64,000 nucleotides of DNA from CAKZNE01 sp963976435 (GCA_963976435.1 CAXBKQ010000013.1:56595-120594); one strand, 5' to 3'; shown: positions 47,273 to 55,722, counted from the first letter of the stretch. Made by a program: numbers and translations. Notes: generated from the letters alone by a model not told the origin.

Positions 47273-48238
47273 TTAATAGCAACTACCATTTTTAAAATGA
47301 TATTCATTTTGGATTTTTTCAATTTTGAAATTCATTAGGATTTCAAATTCATTGAACACTTCTTCCAAACTGTTTTTATTGAATTGGCTTGTAATATTAC
47401 AATTGGCAAGCTTTTCCTGGTCTTCAAGGATAAATTCCACCTGATAATAGGTGGATAATTGTTGAAGGGCATTTTCAAGATTTTCATTTTTAAAATTAAA
47501 TACACCGCTATGCCAGGCCAGAAAATTGGGATCTTCAATTTCTCCTTGTTTCAATTTCCCTTTTTCAAGAATTCCCTCTTCTCCTTTTTCTAAATAAATA
47601 GCTTGTTCCTTAGAATTTCCCCAAAAGGCAACTTTTCCACTTGTTACGCTAACCATAGGTTTTTCTAGTTCAGAATTAAAGTTGAAGGAGGTTCCTAATA
47701 CTTCAATATGTGCCCTCTCCGAATGAATGATAAAAGGCTTTTCGGGATTTGGCTCTACCTCAAAATAGGCTTCGCCTTTAAGTGCCATACTTCGATTAAA
47801 CCAATTAAACGACCTACTTACTTTTAACTCACTGTGTGCATTAAGCTCCACCCGAGACCCATCTGCCAAATAAATGGTTTTTCTAAATTCTTGGGTTTTA
47901 TAATTGGTGGAAGTAAAAAAGTATAGGGAGGCACTAAAAATTAATACAATGAAAACGGCAGCATATTTTAAAGCTTTTGAAGCAAAGAGGTTTATGAGCT
48001 TAGGTTTTTCCTTCGAAAAATGCCTGTTTTTAAATTTGTTCCATTCCTGGTCTATGTTTAATTCCGGAATTGGCTTTATTTCTTTGGAACAGGTCCATAT
48101 TTTTTCGAGCTCTTCAAACTGACTTTGATGGGCAATATCCTCTTTCAGCCAAAGATCAAGCTTGGCTTTTTCTTCTTCATTTAAGGATCCGTCAAAGGAT
48201 TTTAGAATAAGGATGTCTATGTTAAGTTCTGTGCTCAA
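47273..48238 (-). CDS. FecR family anti-sigma factor
   Basis: 321 residues. A short cytoplasmic part (1-83) is followed by one membrane helix (about 88-108: YAAVFIVLIFSASLYFF), a periplasmic FecR domain (about 115-210: RKTIYLADGSRVELNAHSELKVS, then LKGEAYFEVEPNPEKPFIIHS and VLGTSFNF) and a C-terminal DUF4974 domain (about 240-315: NFKNENLENALQQLSTYYQVEF). In the family it restrains or activates the partner sigma factor according to receptor state. Start TTG at 48238. It lies between the sigma gene and the first TonB receptor, the canonical Bacteroidota order. Confidence 0.93.
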   Translation of the reverse strand: MSTELNIDILILKSFDGSLNEEEKAKLDLWLKEDIAHQSQFEELEKIWTCSKEIKPIPELNIDQEWNKFKNRHFSKEKPKLINLFASKALKYAAVFIVLIFSASLYFFTSTNYKTQEFRKTIYLADGSRVELNAHSELKVSRSFNWFNRSMALKGEAYFEVEPNPEKPFIIHSERAHIEVLGTSFNFNSELEKPMVSVTSGKVAFWGNSKEQAIYLEKGEEGILEKGKLKQGEIEDPNFLAWHSGVFNFKNENLENALQQLSTYYQVEFILEDQEKLANCNITSQFNKNSLEEVFNEFEILMNFKIEKIQNEYHFKNGSCY

Positions 48239-48265
48239 TTTTCTCTTTTTTTAGGATGGAATTCT

Positions 48266-48273
48266 CAAACTTA
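48266..48273 (-). promoter_or_regulatory. Possible -7 box upstream of fecR
   Basis: Minus-strand TAAGTTTG matches TAnnTTTG exactly, 28 bases before the FecR start. It would give FecR and the receptor a transcript independent of the sigma gene. No convincing -33 box was found. Confidence 0.4.
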
Positions 48274-48425
48274 AGCTTTATTCAAAAGAATCTTAGCCCA
48301 TCCATATGTAGGAAATATTTCCCACTCAAAATCAAGACAAATAATTAGGGGCTTACACGTATAAAAACTAAAAAATTATATCTATACTACTGATAGTCAG
48401 TAATAAAAAATTTCAAAAATGGGCT

Positions 48426-49034
48426 TTAAGGAAAAATATCTAGTAGGAATTCCAGAATAAATAGGCCTAGGGATTGTCTGAGAATTTTTAGCGCCTTGCT
48501 GATTTGTGTTTCCACTGTTCTTTTAGATAAACCTAGTTCTTCAGCAATTTCCTGATTGCTCTTATGCTCAAATCTACTGAGTTTAAATATGCGCTGGCAT
48601 TGACTAGGAAGCTTGTTGATTAGGAAATTTATTTTTGCCTCCAATTCCATGGTTTCCATTTCGTCTTCTTGGTAGGAATTTTCCAGGCTATGTTTAATAT
48701 CTTCTTCATGGCGAGCATGAATTTTGGCACTTTTCAGCTCATTTAAACTTCGATTGGCCACAGTTTGAAATAGGTAGGACTTAAGGGAACTGTGAATCTG
48801 TAGGCTTTCTCTCTTTTCAAATAAATGGGTGAATACTCCTTGTACTAAATCCTTAGAAAGATCCAGATCCTTCAAATATTTATTGGCAAAATAGCACAAT
48901 GGCTGGAAGTATTCGTAAAAAAGCCTTTGATAGGATTCTTCTTCTCCTTTTTTAAGGCCTTCCAAAATATCGCTTGTTTTTTCCAAATCTTGGTTTAATG
49001 TCTCAAAATAATGGATAATTATTAGAAAATCCAT
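48426..49034 (-). CDS. RNA polymerase ECF-type sigma-70 factor (FecI-like)
   Basis: 202 residues with region 2 (about 30-95: SYQRLFYEYFQPLCYFANKYL, then DLVQGVFTHLFEKRESLQ) and region 4 (about 142-192: LPSQCQRIFKLSRFEHKSNQEIAEELGLSKRTVETQI) and no region 1 or 3, as in extracytoplasmic-function factors of the Bacteroidota FecI-like group. It should direct polymerase to the TonB receptor genes when FecR permits. The C-terminus is unusually hydrophobic (LGLFILEFLLDIFP). The 187-base gap before fecR contains a weak inverted repeat at 48388-48402. Divergent from arginase. Confidence 0.92.
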   Translation of the reverse strand: MDFLIIIHYFETLNQDLEKTSDILEGLKKGEEESYQRLFYEYFQPLCYFANKYLKDLDLSKDLVQGVFTHLFEKRESLQIHSSLKSYLFQTVANRSLNELKSAKIHARHEEDIKHSLENSYQEDEMETMELEAKINFLINKLPSQCQRIFKLSRFEHKSNQEIAEELGLSKRTVETQISKALKILRQSLGLFILEFLLDIFP

Positions 49035-49104
49035 AAGTTTTTATTCCCATTTTCATAATGTTGAGGGATGAAGCTTTGGGTTTTACTATTCCATAGCATT
49101 AAAC

Positions 49105-49112
49105 TACTTTTG
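49105..49112 (+). promoter_or_regulatory. Probable -7 box for arginase-argS
   Basis: TACTTTTG matches TAnnTTTG exactly, 19 bases before the ATG at 49132. A weak -33-like TTTA lies 19 bases further upstream (49082-49085). Confidence 0.5.
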
Positions 49113-49131
49113 CAGCACTAAATTTTAGTCT

Positions 49132-50076
49132 ATGGCAAAGGAAATTAGATATATCAGTTTAATGTCTGAACTTGGAGCAGGAACAAGAGGAGCAAGTTTG
49201 GGTTTCGATTCCCTAAGATTGGCAAGTTTTGATAAGGATGCTGATTTTTTTAATCGATACCCGATTATTAGGGTGCCCCATTATAATGAGCAATTATTCC
49301 GCGATTACAAGGATGAATATGCCATTAGACTAAGGTATATTTTCGAAACATTTAAGCAAACCACAGCGGCTATAGGTTCGGAATTAAGAGCGGGTAGGTT
49401 TCCTATTGTATTTTCTGGAGACCATAGTAATGCTGCAGGAACAATTATGGCAATTAAGGATGCGCTACCTAAAAAGAGATTAGGTGTAATATGGATAGAT
49501 GCACATGCGGATTTACATTCACCTTATACGAGCCCTTCTGGAAATGTTCACGGTATGCCTTTGGCGATGTCTATTGCTGAAGATAATCAAGAGAAAAGGA
49601 TAAACGACCCTATTGCTAGCACTGTAGATATCTGGAATACCATAAAAGGGGAAGAACCTAGGGTTTCGCCTGGAGATTTGTTTTTCGTAGCTGTAAGGGA
49701 TACCGAAGCTCCCGAAGATCACCTAATGGAAAAATACTCCATGCCCAATATCACCACAGAAAAGCTAAGGGAAATAGGACCCAAAGCTGTTGCCGAAAAA
49801 GCACTCCAGCATTTAAAAGACTGCGATATTATATACATTTCTTTTGATGTGGATAGCATGGATCCAAGTATAAGCAGAGGAACGGGCACTCCGGTACCTG
49901 GTGGACTTAGCGAAGAAGAAGCAACAGTGTTGATGCAAGAATTGGTGAAAAGCCCCAAAATTTGCTGTTTGGAAACCACAGAGATAAACCCTTTGCTTTG
50001 TGATAAAGGAAATGCCATGGCGGAAGCAACATTTGATGTAATAAAGCCCGTAATTGAAGAAATTGAAAAGAACTAG
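49132..50076 (+). CDS. rocF: Arginase (ureohydrolase family)
   Basis: Hydrolyses L-arginine to ornithine and urea. The binuclear manganese site is complete: GDHS (96-99), DAHAD (123-127) and DVDSMDP (239-245). The substrate loop SGNVHGMPLA (136-145) is the arginase type rather than the agmatinase type, and ETTEINP lies at 281-287. At 314 residues it is close to the usual length. Formimidoylglutamase is a related alternative worth noting because hutH is in the window, but the SGN-HG loop favours arginase. It is followed 14 bases later by argS, so the degradative and charging enzymes for arginine share a likely transcript. Confidence 0.87.
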   Translation: MAKEIRYISLMSELGAGTRGASLGFDSLRLASFDKDADFFNRYPIIRVPHYNEQLFRDYKDEYAIRLRYIFETFKQTTAAIGSELRAGRFPIVFSGDHSNAAGTIMAIKDALPKKRLGVIWIDAHADLHSPYTSPSGNVHGMPLAMSIAEDNQEKRINDPIASTVDIWNTIKGEEPRVSPGDLFFVAVRDTEAPEDHLMEKYSMPNITTEKLREIGPKAVAEKALQHLKDCDIIYISFDVDSMDPSISRGTGTPVPGGLSEEEATVLMQELVKSPKICCLETTEINPLLCDKGNAMAEATFDVIKPVIEEIEKN

Positions 50077-50090
50077 TATTTAAAATATTC

Positions 50091-51869
50091 ATGCTAGAAA
50101 TAAAAGAAAAAATTGAAAAGGAAGCCCAATTGGCGCTTCATTCTCTTTACCAAATAGAAGTGTCATCTATTGAATTAGCACAAACTCGTAAAGAGTTTGA
50201 AGGTGACCTTACCATTGTGGTATTTCCATATTTGAGGAGCAGTAAGAAAGGTCCAGAACAAACCGCAAATGAGATAGGGGAATATCTTAAAGATAGATTG
50301 GAAGAAATTGAGGATTTCAATGTAGTTAAGGGATTTTTAAACCTCCTTATTGCCGATTCCTATTGGATGCAGCAATTAGAAATCTTGAATGGGAATAAAA
50401 ACTTTGGCAAGGCTCCAAAGAATGATGATTGTACTTTGGTAGAATATTCTTCCCCTAATACCAATAAGCCGCTTCACCTTGGTCATATCCGGAATATTCT
50501 TTTAGGCTATTCTGTTTCTCAATTGTTAGAGTCTGCTGGCCATAGAGTTATAAAGGCACAGATTATTAATGATAGAGGTATTCATATTTGTAAAAGTATG
50601 ATTGCTTGGCAAAAGTTTGGAAATGGCGAAACCCCGAGTTCCAGCGGTCTTAAAGGTGATAAACTGGTAGGGAAATACTATGTCGCGTTTGATAAAGCCT
50701 TTAAAAATGAGGTGGAAGGATTAATCAATTCTGGTTTTTCGGAAAAGGAGGCAGAGAATCAAGCTCCTATTATGATTGAAGCCAGGGAGATGTTGAAAAA
50801 ATGGGAGGATAATGATGCTGAAGTAATGGCTCTTTGGAAAACCATGAATGAATGGGTTTACGAAGGTTTTGAATATACCTATGCCTCCATGGGTGTTGAT
50901 TTTGACAAATATTATTATGAAAGTGATACCTATGTTTTAGGGAAGAAGATAGTTGAGGAAGGACTAAACAAAGGGATTTTTTATAAAAAGGAAGATGGTT
51001 CAGTTTGGATAGATTTATCCGAAGAAGGAATGGATCAAAAAATTCTATTGAGATCGGATGGAACTAGTGTTTATATGACACAAGATATCGGAACTGCCAT
51101 CCAACGTTTTGTAGATTTTAAGGAAGAGGGCCTGAATGGTATGATTTATACCGTTGGTAATGAGCAGGATTACCATTTTAAAGTGCTTTTTATCATTTTG
51201 GAAAAGCTGGGCTATGATTGGGCGAAAAACCTTTATCATCTTTCCTATGGGATGGTGGATTTGCCTAGCGGTAAAATGAAATCTAGAGAAGGAACCGTTG
51301 TTGATGCCGATGACCTAATCCAAAAAATGATTGATGAAGCTCAATTAATTTCGGAGGAATTGGGCAAGACTGAAGGAATGGATGAGGAGGAGAAGATGAA
51401 TCTTTATAGGATGGTAGGATTAGGAGCTTTAAAATATTATATCCTAAGGGTAGACCCTAAAAAGAGAATGCTCTTTAATCCCAAAGAATCCATAGATTTT
51501 AAAGGTGATACCGGTCCTTATATTCAGTTTAATCATGCTCGAATAAAATCCTTATTGAAAAAAGGTGAGGAGGGAAATTATGAGGGTGAATATTCAAAAC
51601 TACATCCTAGTGAAAGGAGTATTCTTAAAAACTTGGTGCTTTACCCAGAGATGGTTCAATTGGCAGCTCAGGAACATAGCCCTTCTATTATAGCATCCTA
51701 TATCTATGATTTAGTTAAGGCTTTTAGTGCTTTTTACCAGCAATTGCCCATACTTACAGATGAAAATTCTGGTGCTATAGCATTTCGTTTAAAATTATCG
51801 GCAAATGTGGCCAAAGTGATAAAATCAGGAATGAAGCTTTTAGGTATTGATGTGCCAGAAAAGATGTAG
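50091..51869 (+). CDS. argS: Arginyl-tRNA synthetase
   Basis: Charges tRNA-Arg; class I synthetase of 592 residues. It has the N-terminal Add-1 domain, the HIGH-type motif HLGH (129-132) within SSPNTNKPLHLGHIRN, the catalytic core with SYGMVDLPSGKMKSREGT (KMSKS equivalent), and a C-terminal DALR anticodon-binding domain (about 470-592, with YIQFNHARIKSLL and LVKAFSAFYQQLPIL). All key motifs are intact. ATG at 50091. It sits directly behind arginase with a 14-base gap. Confidence 0.97.
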   Translation: MLEIKEKIEKEAQLALHSLYQIEVSSIELAQTRKEFEGDLTIVVFPYLRSSKKGPEQTANEIGEYLKDRLEEIEDFNVVKGFLNLLIADSYWMQQLEILNGNKNFGKAPKNDDCTLVEYSSPNTNKPLHLGHIRNILLGYSVSQLLESAGHRVIKAQIINDRGIHICKSMIAWQKFGNGETPSSSGLKGDKLVGKYYVAFDKAFKNEVEGLINSGFSEKEAENQAPIMIEAREMLKKWEDNDAEVMALWKTMNEWVYEGFEYTYASMGVDFDKYYYESDTYVLGKKIVEEGLNKGIFYKKEDGSVWIDLSEEGMDQKILLRSDGTSVYMTQDIGTAIQRFVDFKEEGLNGMIYTVGNEQDYHFKVLFIILEKLGYDWAKNLYHLSYGMVDLPSGKMKSREGTVVDADDLIQKMIDEAQLISEELGKTEGMDEEEKMNLYRMVGLGALKYYILRVDPKKRMLFNPKESIDFKGDTGPYIQFNHARIKSLLKKGEEGNYEGEYSKLHPSERSILKNLVLYPEMVQLAAQEHSPSIIASYIYDLVKAFSAFYQQLPILTDENSGAIAFRLKLSANVAKVIKSGMKLLGIDVPEKM

Positions 51870-51910
51870 AAATTAAAAGAAAATGAGTTCAAGAAATAGG
51901 GGAGAAGCTT

Positions 51911-51918
51911 TATTTTTG
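51911..51918 (+). promoter_or_regulatory. Probable -7 box for ffh
   Basis: TATTTTTG matches TAnnTTTG exactly, 22 bases before the ffh ATG in the 71-base gap after argS. No strong -33 box is seen (TTCA at the expected place). Confidence 0.5.
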
Positions 51919-51940
51919 GATTCCAAAAGTTTGAAAAATT

Positions 51941-53278
51941 ATGTTTGAAAGTTTACAGGATAAGCTAGATAAAGCCCTACATGTATTAAAAGGGCATGGA
52001 CAAATTTCGGAAGTTAATGTTGCAGAAACCGTTAAGGAAATTAGAAGGGCATTGGTGGATGCCGATGTTAGTTTTAAGATTGCCAAGCAATTTACCAATA
52101 CGGTAAAGGAAAAAGCTCTTGGACAAAAAGTATTGAGCTCTTTACAGCCAGGTCAGTTAATGACCAAAATTGTCCATGATGAAATGGCCGAACTTATTGG
52201 TGGAGAAACTCAGGAACTCAATTTAAAGTCCTCTCCTTCAGTAATTTTAATGGCTGGACTTCAAGGATCAGGTAAAACTACTCATTCTGCTAAGCTTGCA
52301 CTTTATTTAAAAAATAAAAAGACTAAAAAACCGCTTTTAGTAGCCTGTGATGTATATCGTCCGGCGGCGATAAATCAGTTGAAAGTTGTTGGGGAACAAA
52401 TAGGTGTTGAGGTTTATGCCGAGGAAGGAAATCAAAACCCGGTATCAATTGCTGAAAATGCAATTGCACATGCTAAGGCAAATGGTTTTAATGTAGTAAT
52501 TGTAGATACAGCAGGTCGTTTGGCTATTGATGAGGCTATGATGACCGAAATCAGAAATATTCATTCTGTTGTAAAGCCAGATGAAACTCTTTTTGTAGTG
52601 GATTCCATGACGGGTCAGGATGCAGTAAATACGGCCAAAGCCTTTAATGATGTATTGGATTATGAAGGGGTAATTCTTACCAAACTAGATGGGGATACCC
52701 GTGGTGGGGCTGCATTAACCATTAGGTCAATAGTAAATAAACCTATAAAGTTTATTGGTACTGGAGAGAAAATGGAAGCTTTGGATGTTTTCCACCCTAG
52801 CCGAATGGCAGATCGTATTTTGGGGATGGGAGATGTTGTATCCTTAGTAGAAAGAGCTCAAGAGCAATATGATGAGGTTGAAGCCCGCAGAGTTCAAAAG
52901 AAAATTGCTTCGAATAAATTCGATTTTGATGATTTCTTAGGTCAGATTAAGCAAATCAAAAAAATGGGTAATGTGAAGGACTTAATGGGGATGATCCCTG
53001 GGATGGGGAAAATGATGAAAGGTGTAGATATTGATGACGATGCTTTTAAAGGTGTTGAAGCCATTATTTATAGTATGACAGCCGAAGAAAGGGCAGACCC
53101 AAAGCTGATAAATGGTAGTAGGAGAAAGAGAATCGCAGATGGTTGTGGAAAGTCTATCCAAGATGTAAATCAATTGTTGAAGCAATTCAATGATATGAGC
53201 AAAATGATGAAAATGATGCAAGGAGGAGGCGCAAAAAAAATGGCGAACATGATGAAGGGCGCTAAAGGAATGCGTTGA
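51941..53278 (+). CDS. ffh: Signal recognition particle protein Ffh
   Basis: GTPase that, with 4.5S RNA, targets membrane proteins to the translocon through FtsY. 445 residues: N domain (1-95), G domain with GLQGSGKTT (106-114), CDVYRPAAINQL, VDTAGR and TKLDGDTRGGAAL, then the methionine-rich M domain (about 325-445: MGNVKDLMGMIPGMGKMMKG, RRKRIADGCGKS, and a tail rich in MMKM). The start at 51941 gives the standard MFESLQDKLDKAL opening. Complete and essential. Confidence 0.98.
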   Translation: MFESLQDKLDKALHVLKGHGQISEVNVAETVKEIRRALVDADVSFKIAKQFTNTVKEKALGQKVLSSLQPGQLMTKIVHDEMAELIGGETQELNLKSSPSVILMAGLQGSGKTTHSAKLALYLKNKKTKKPLLVACDVYRPAAINQLKVVGEQIGVEVYAEEGNQNPVSIAENAIAHAKANGFNVVIVDTAGRLAIDEAMMTEIRNIHSVVKPDETLFVVDSMTGQDAVNTAKAFNDVLDYEGVILTKLDGDTRGGAALTIRSIVNKPIKFIGTGEKMEALDVFHPSRMADRILGMGDVVSLVERAQEQYDEVEARRVQKKIASNKFDFDDFLGQIKQIKKMGNVKDLMGMIPGMGKMMKGVDIDDDAFKGVEAIIYSMTAEERADPKLINGSRRKRIADGCGKSIQDVNQLLKQFNDMSKMMKMMQGGGAKKMANMMKGAKGMR

Positions 53279-53301
53279 AATAATTTATAAAAATTGGTAT
53301 T

Positions 53302-54174
53302 ATGATTTTATTAGATGGCAAAAAAACCTCCACTGAAATAAAGGCGGAGATTGCCGATGAGGTAAAAAAAATTGTGGAAAAAGGAGGAAAGAAACCACAT
53401 TTAGCAGCCGTTTTGGTTGGGAATAATGGTGCCTCCATAACCTATGTGAATGCCAAAGTAAAAGATTGTGAAGAGGTAGGTTTTAGCTCTAGCTTAATAA
53501 AATTATCAGAAACCATTTCGGAAAAGGAATTGTTGGAAGAGGTTCATAAATTAAATACAAATCCTGAGATTGATGGCTTTATTGTTCAACTTCCGCTTCC
53601 CAAGCATATTGATGAGCAAAAAGTGATAATGGCCATCGACCCTACTAAAGATGTGGATGGGTTTCATCCTCAAAACCTAGGGAAAATGGCTCTGAACCTT
53701 CCCACATTTTTGCCCGCTACTCCTATGGGAATAATGGATTTACTGGATCGCTATAATATTGAAACAGGAGGAAAGCATTGTGTGGTAGTGGGAAGATCCC
53801 ATATCGTAGGACTACCAGCCAGCATTCTAATGGGTAGAAATTCATACCCAGGAAATGCCACCGTAACGCTAACCCATAGCCGAACAAGTAATTTAAAAGA
53901 ATTATTACAATCTGCTGATATCATAATTGCAGCATTGGGAAAACCAGATTTTATTTCTGGAGATATGGTTAAAGAAGGAGTGGTGATTATAGATGTTGGT
54001 ACAACAAGGGTTGTGGATAAAACTAAAAAATCAGGCTATAAATTAAAAGGAGATATCCATTTCGAAAGTGTATCGAAAAAGGCTTCCTATATTACTCCAG
54101 TACCTGGTGGGGTTGGACCCATGACTAGAGTTAGTCTACTAAAGAACACTTTGATTACTGCGAGAACTAAATAG
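53302..54174 (+). CDS. folD: Bifunctional methylenetetrahydrofolate dehydrogenase/cyclohydrolase FolD
   Basis: Interconverts 5,10-methylene- and 10-formyl-tetrahydrofolate with NADP. 290 residues with the catalytic YVNAKVKDCEEVG (Y48, K52), IVQLPLPKH, DVDGFHPQNLG, the Rossmann VVVGRSHIVGLP and the C-terminal PVPGGVGPMTRVSLL. Starts 23 bases after ffh and is likely co-transcribed. It converges on the nucleotidyltransferase gene with a 27-base gap that lacks a clear hairpin. Confidence 0.97.
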   Translation: MILLDGKKTSTEIKAEIADEVKKIVEKGGKKPHLAAVLVGNNGASITYVNAKVKDCEEVGFSSSLIKLSETISEKELLEEVHKLNTNPEIDGFIVQLPLPKHIDEQKVIMAIDPTKDVDGFHPQNLGKMALNLPTFLPATPMGIMDLLDRYNIETGGKHCVVVGRSHIVGLPASILMGRNSYPGNATVTLTHSRTSNLKELLQSADIIIAALGKPDFISGDMVKEGVVIIDVGTTRVVDKTKKSGYKLKGDIHFESVSKKASYITPVPGGVGPMTRVSLLKNTLITARTK

Positions 54175-54201
54175 TTGATTTTTAGTTTTTTTATAATAGT
54201 G

Positions 54202-54888
54202 CTACTTAAGGAGCTCTTTTAGTTTGGCAATAATTATTTTTCTACGCTGGACAACTGTAAAGGGGTTGATATGGCATTCTATAATTTCATTTCGGGAGGG
54301 GTGGTTTAATATTTCATAACTCATTTCTTTAAGAAATTTTTTAACATCGTTTTCAGCATTTACAAAGTCTTGTGCAAGCTCCAGATTATTATCAATTATG
54401 TAAATTATATCCTCGAAATCGTGGCTTGTTCTTGGGTCATTTCCTCTATTTTTAAACGCCTCCCATTTTGTGGCTAAAAATATGCTTACTGGTAAAATTT
54501 TTATTTTGATCTTACCGATTTGAATTGGGTATGCCTTTTTGAAACCTGGTTTCAACCAGCTATTGGTAGGTCCTAGTGGAGTTTCTTCAAAAGGTATGAA
54601 ATCTATTAGAATATCATCAAGAGAATAGCGATACATTACTTTTTCCGTAGGAACAGGAAAGATTTTCTTTTGGGCCAAATTTTCTCGCAGTTCATCCATT
54701 TGTGAGTAGGTACTGATTTGAACTGAAATATCAATATCTTTAGTAGGACGTGGCTGCTCTGCACCTTCATCTGTGGCATATAAACCTACCACAGCCCCAC
54801 CAACATAAATCACCTGATCATTTATCTCTTGCAGGGACAATGCAACTTTTTCAACTACTTTTAAATTTATGATTTGATTCTTAAGCAT
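54202..54888 (-). CDS. AbiEii/AbiGii-like nucleotidyltransferase, probable toxin of a two-gene module
   Basis: 228 residues from the ATG at 54888 (a TTG two codons upstream is possible). It has a nucleotidyltransferase-fold signature: VIYVGGAVVGLYATD (from about residue 27), then RPTKDIDISVQ carrying the paired metal-binding aspartates, a third acidic site in LDDILIDFIPFEE, and a C-terminal KWEAFKNRGNDPRTSHDFEDI motif typical of the AbiEii/MenT-like group. Members of that group act as toxins by adding nucleotides to tRNA or other targets. Whether this one is toxic is inference. It overlaps the upstream winged-helix gene by eight bases, so expression is coupled, and the module has its own operator-like palindrome. 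Confidence 0.75.
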   Translation of the reverse strand: MLKNQIINLKVVEKVALSLQEINDQVIYVGGAVVGLYATDEGAEQPRPTKDIDISVQISTYSQMDELRENLAQKKIFPVPTEKVMYRYSLDDILIDFIPFEETPLGPTNSWLKPGFKKAYPIQIGKIKIKILPVSIFLATKWEAFKNRGNDPRTSHDFEDIIYIIDNNLELAQDFVNAENDVKKFLKEMSYEILNHPSRNEIIECHINPFTVVQRRKIIIAKLKELLK

Positions 54889-55399
54889 TTTCAATCCTCT
54901 CCTTTAACATCTCAAAAGCCATGTTTTTCTCTCTCACCTTGCCAATTCTAATAGCATCTGTTAAAGCTATCAGTTCGTAGTATTTTGGATCGTTTAAACA
55001 GGCTTCTGGGGTATTGGGGTGTAGGGGTTCAATTGCCTGACCTCTAGAATTTCCTTTTCCATATGGCCACACGAATTTTACTTCACTCATAAATTCATTA
55101 CTTAAGGGTAATGCGGAGATAGCGGTATTTATACCTCTTGTGATCATCCCCGGTTGTATCGGATAAACATGCCGTAGTCCGGATTTTAAGAAGTCTAGTA
55201 GAGCAAGTTTTTTAAGTTTTTTTTTATCGCTACTTATTAGGCCGCCAATAATTGACCGATTTATGCTTTCACTAATTTCACTAGCACTTATCTTAAGCTC
55301 CTGGGCTAAGTCCTTCATAAACCAAGTTTCTTTTCCCTTACTAGCAATTTTTAATAAAATCGCTATGTCATGAGGTCTCATGCCATTATGCTTTTTCAT
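54881..55399 (-). CDS. Winged-helix partner of the nucleotidyltransferase (probable antitoxin/autoregulator)
   Basis: 172 residues, ATG at 55399. The first 70 residues form a winged helix-turn-helix (MRPHDIAILLKIASK, MKDLAQELKISASEISESINR, IGGLISSDKKKLKK). The C-terminal half has a VYPIQPG motif, then a FVWPYGKGNSRGQAI segment and LNDPKYYELIALTDAIRIGKVRE with an amphipathic tail. I recall similar uncharacterised proteins in other phyla paired with a nucleotidyltransferase, but no family name is certain. A DNA-binding partner encoded first and overlapping the enzyme gene is the layout of AbiE-type toxin-antitoxin systems, where AbiEi represses by binding inverted repeats upstream. The perfect palindrome beside its promoter fits that role. 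Confidence 0.68.
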   Translation of the reverse strand: MKKHNGMRPHDIAILLKIASKGKETWFMKDLAQELKISASEISESINRSIIGGLISSDKKKLKKLALLDFLKSGLRHVYPIQPGMITRGINTAISALPLSNEFMSEVKFVWPYGKGNSRGQAIEPLHPNTPEACLNDPKYYELIALTDAIRIGKVREKNMAFEMLKERIENA

Positions 55400-55419
55400 A
55401 ATTTTTATTGGGTTGCAAG

Positions 55420-55427
55420 CAAATGTA
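55420..55427 (-). promoter_or_regulatory. -7 box of the winged-helix/nucleotidyltransferase operon
   Basis: Minus-strand TACATTTG matches the consensus TAnnTTTG exactly, 20 bases from the ATG at 55399. A TTCG at the expected -33 distance (20-base spacer) falls in the centre of the adjacent palindrome, so a bound repressor would cover the promoter. Confidence 0.6.
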
Positions 55428-55468
55428 CAATATTAATTTGCAATTCGCGAATTGCAAATTAATATTGT
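55427..55468. promoter_or_regulatory. Perfect 42-bp palindrome, probable operator of the two-gene module
   Basis: Symmetrical about 55447/55448 with no mismatch over 21-base arms; the core reads TTGCAATTCGCGAATTGCAA. It abuts the -7 box and contains the -33 region of the operon. Such length and symmetry suggest a binding site for a dimeric or multimeric regulator. There is no T run on either side, so it does not look like a terminator. Confidence 0.75.
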
Positions 55469-55722
55469 TCTTTGAATTCAGCTGCCCACAGCAATGCTCA
55501 AGAATTCAAAAGGATTTGTAGGCAAAAAAGATTAATCAAATCAGCAAGAAAGTCCTTCTTTCAATCATTTAGGCAAACCACAGGACCTTTTTTGGAAGCG
55601 AAACGAATGAGGATAAGTAAATTTTTTTCATTTCATTTTTTAATAGAAACCTATAAAAACTCATTTGGACTCTGGAGTTTTAGCCATAATCTAAATGAAG
55701 CTAAAAATGGTGAATGTGGGAT
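55469..55722. other. Intergenic stretch without an assigned gene
   Basis: Between the palindrome and the AraC gene. A TTG-initiated frame (55472-55729, 85 codons) runs through it and into the AraC gene end, but it has no recognisable domain and no promoter-like box. I see no RNA gene or repeat here. Confidence 0.4.

Noticed and set aside
48388..48402. Six-base inverted repeat between the sigma factor and fecR as a terminator
   Set aside because: The stem is short and AT-rich and has no T run following it in the reading direction.
49132..50076. Formimidoylglutamase rather than arginase, because hutH is present
   Set aside because: The substrate loop SGN-HG and the neighbouring argS fit arginase better, though the alternative is not excluded.
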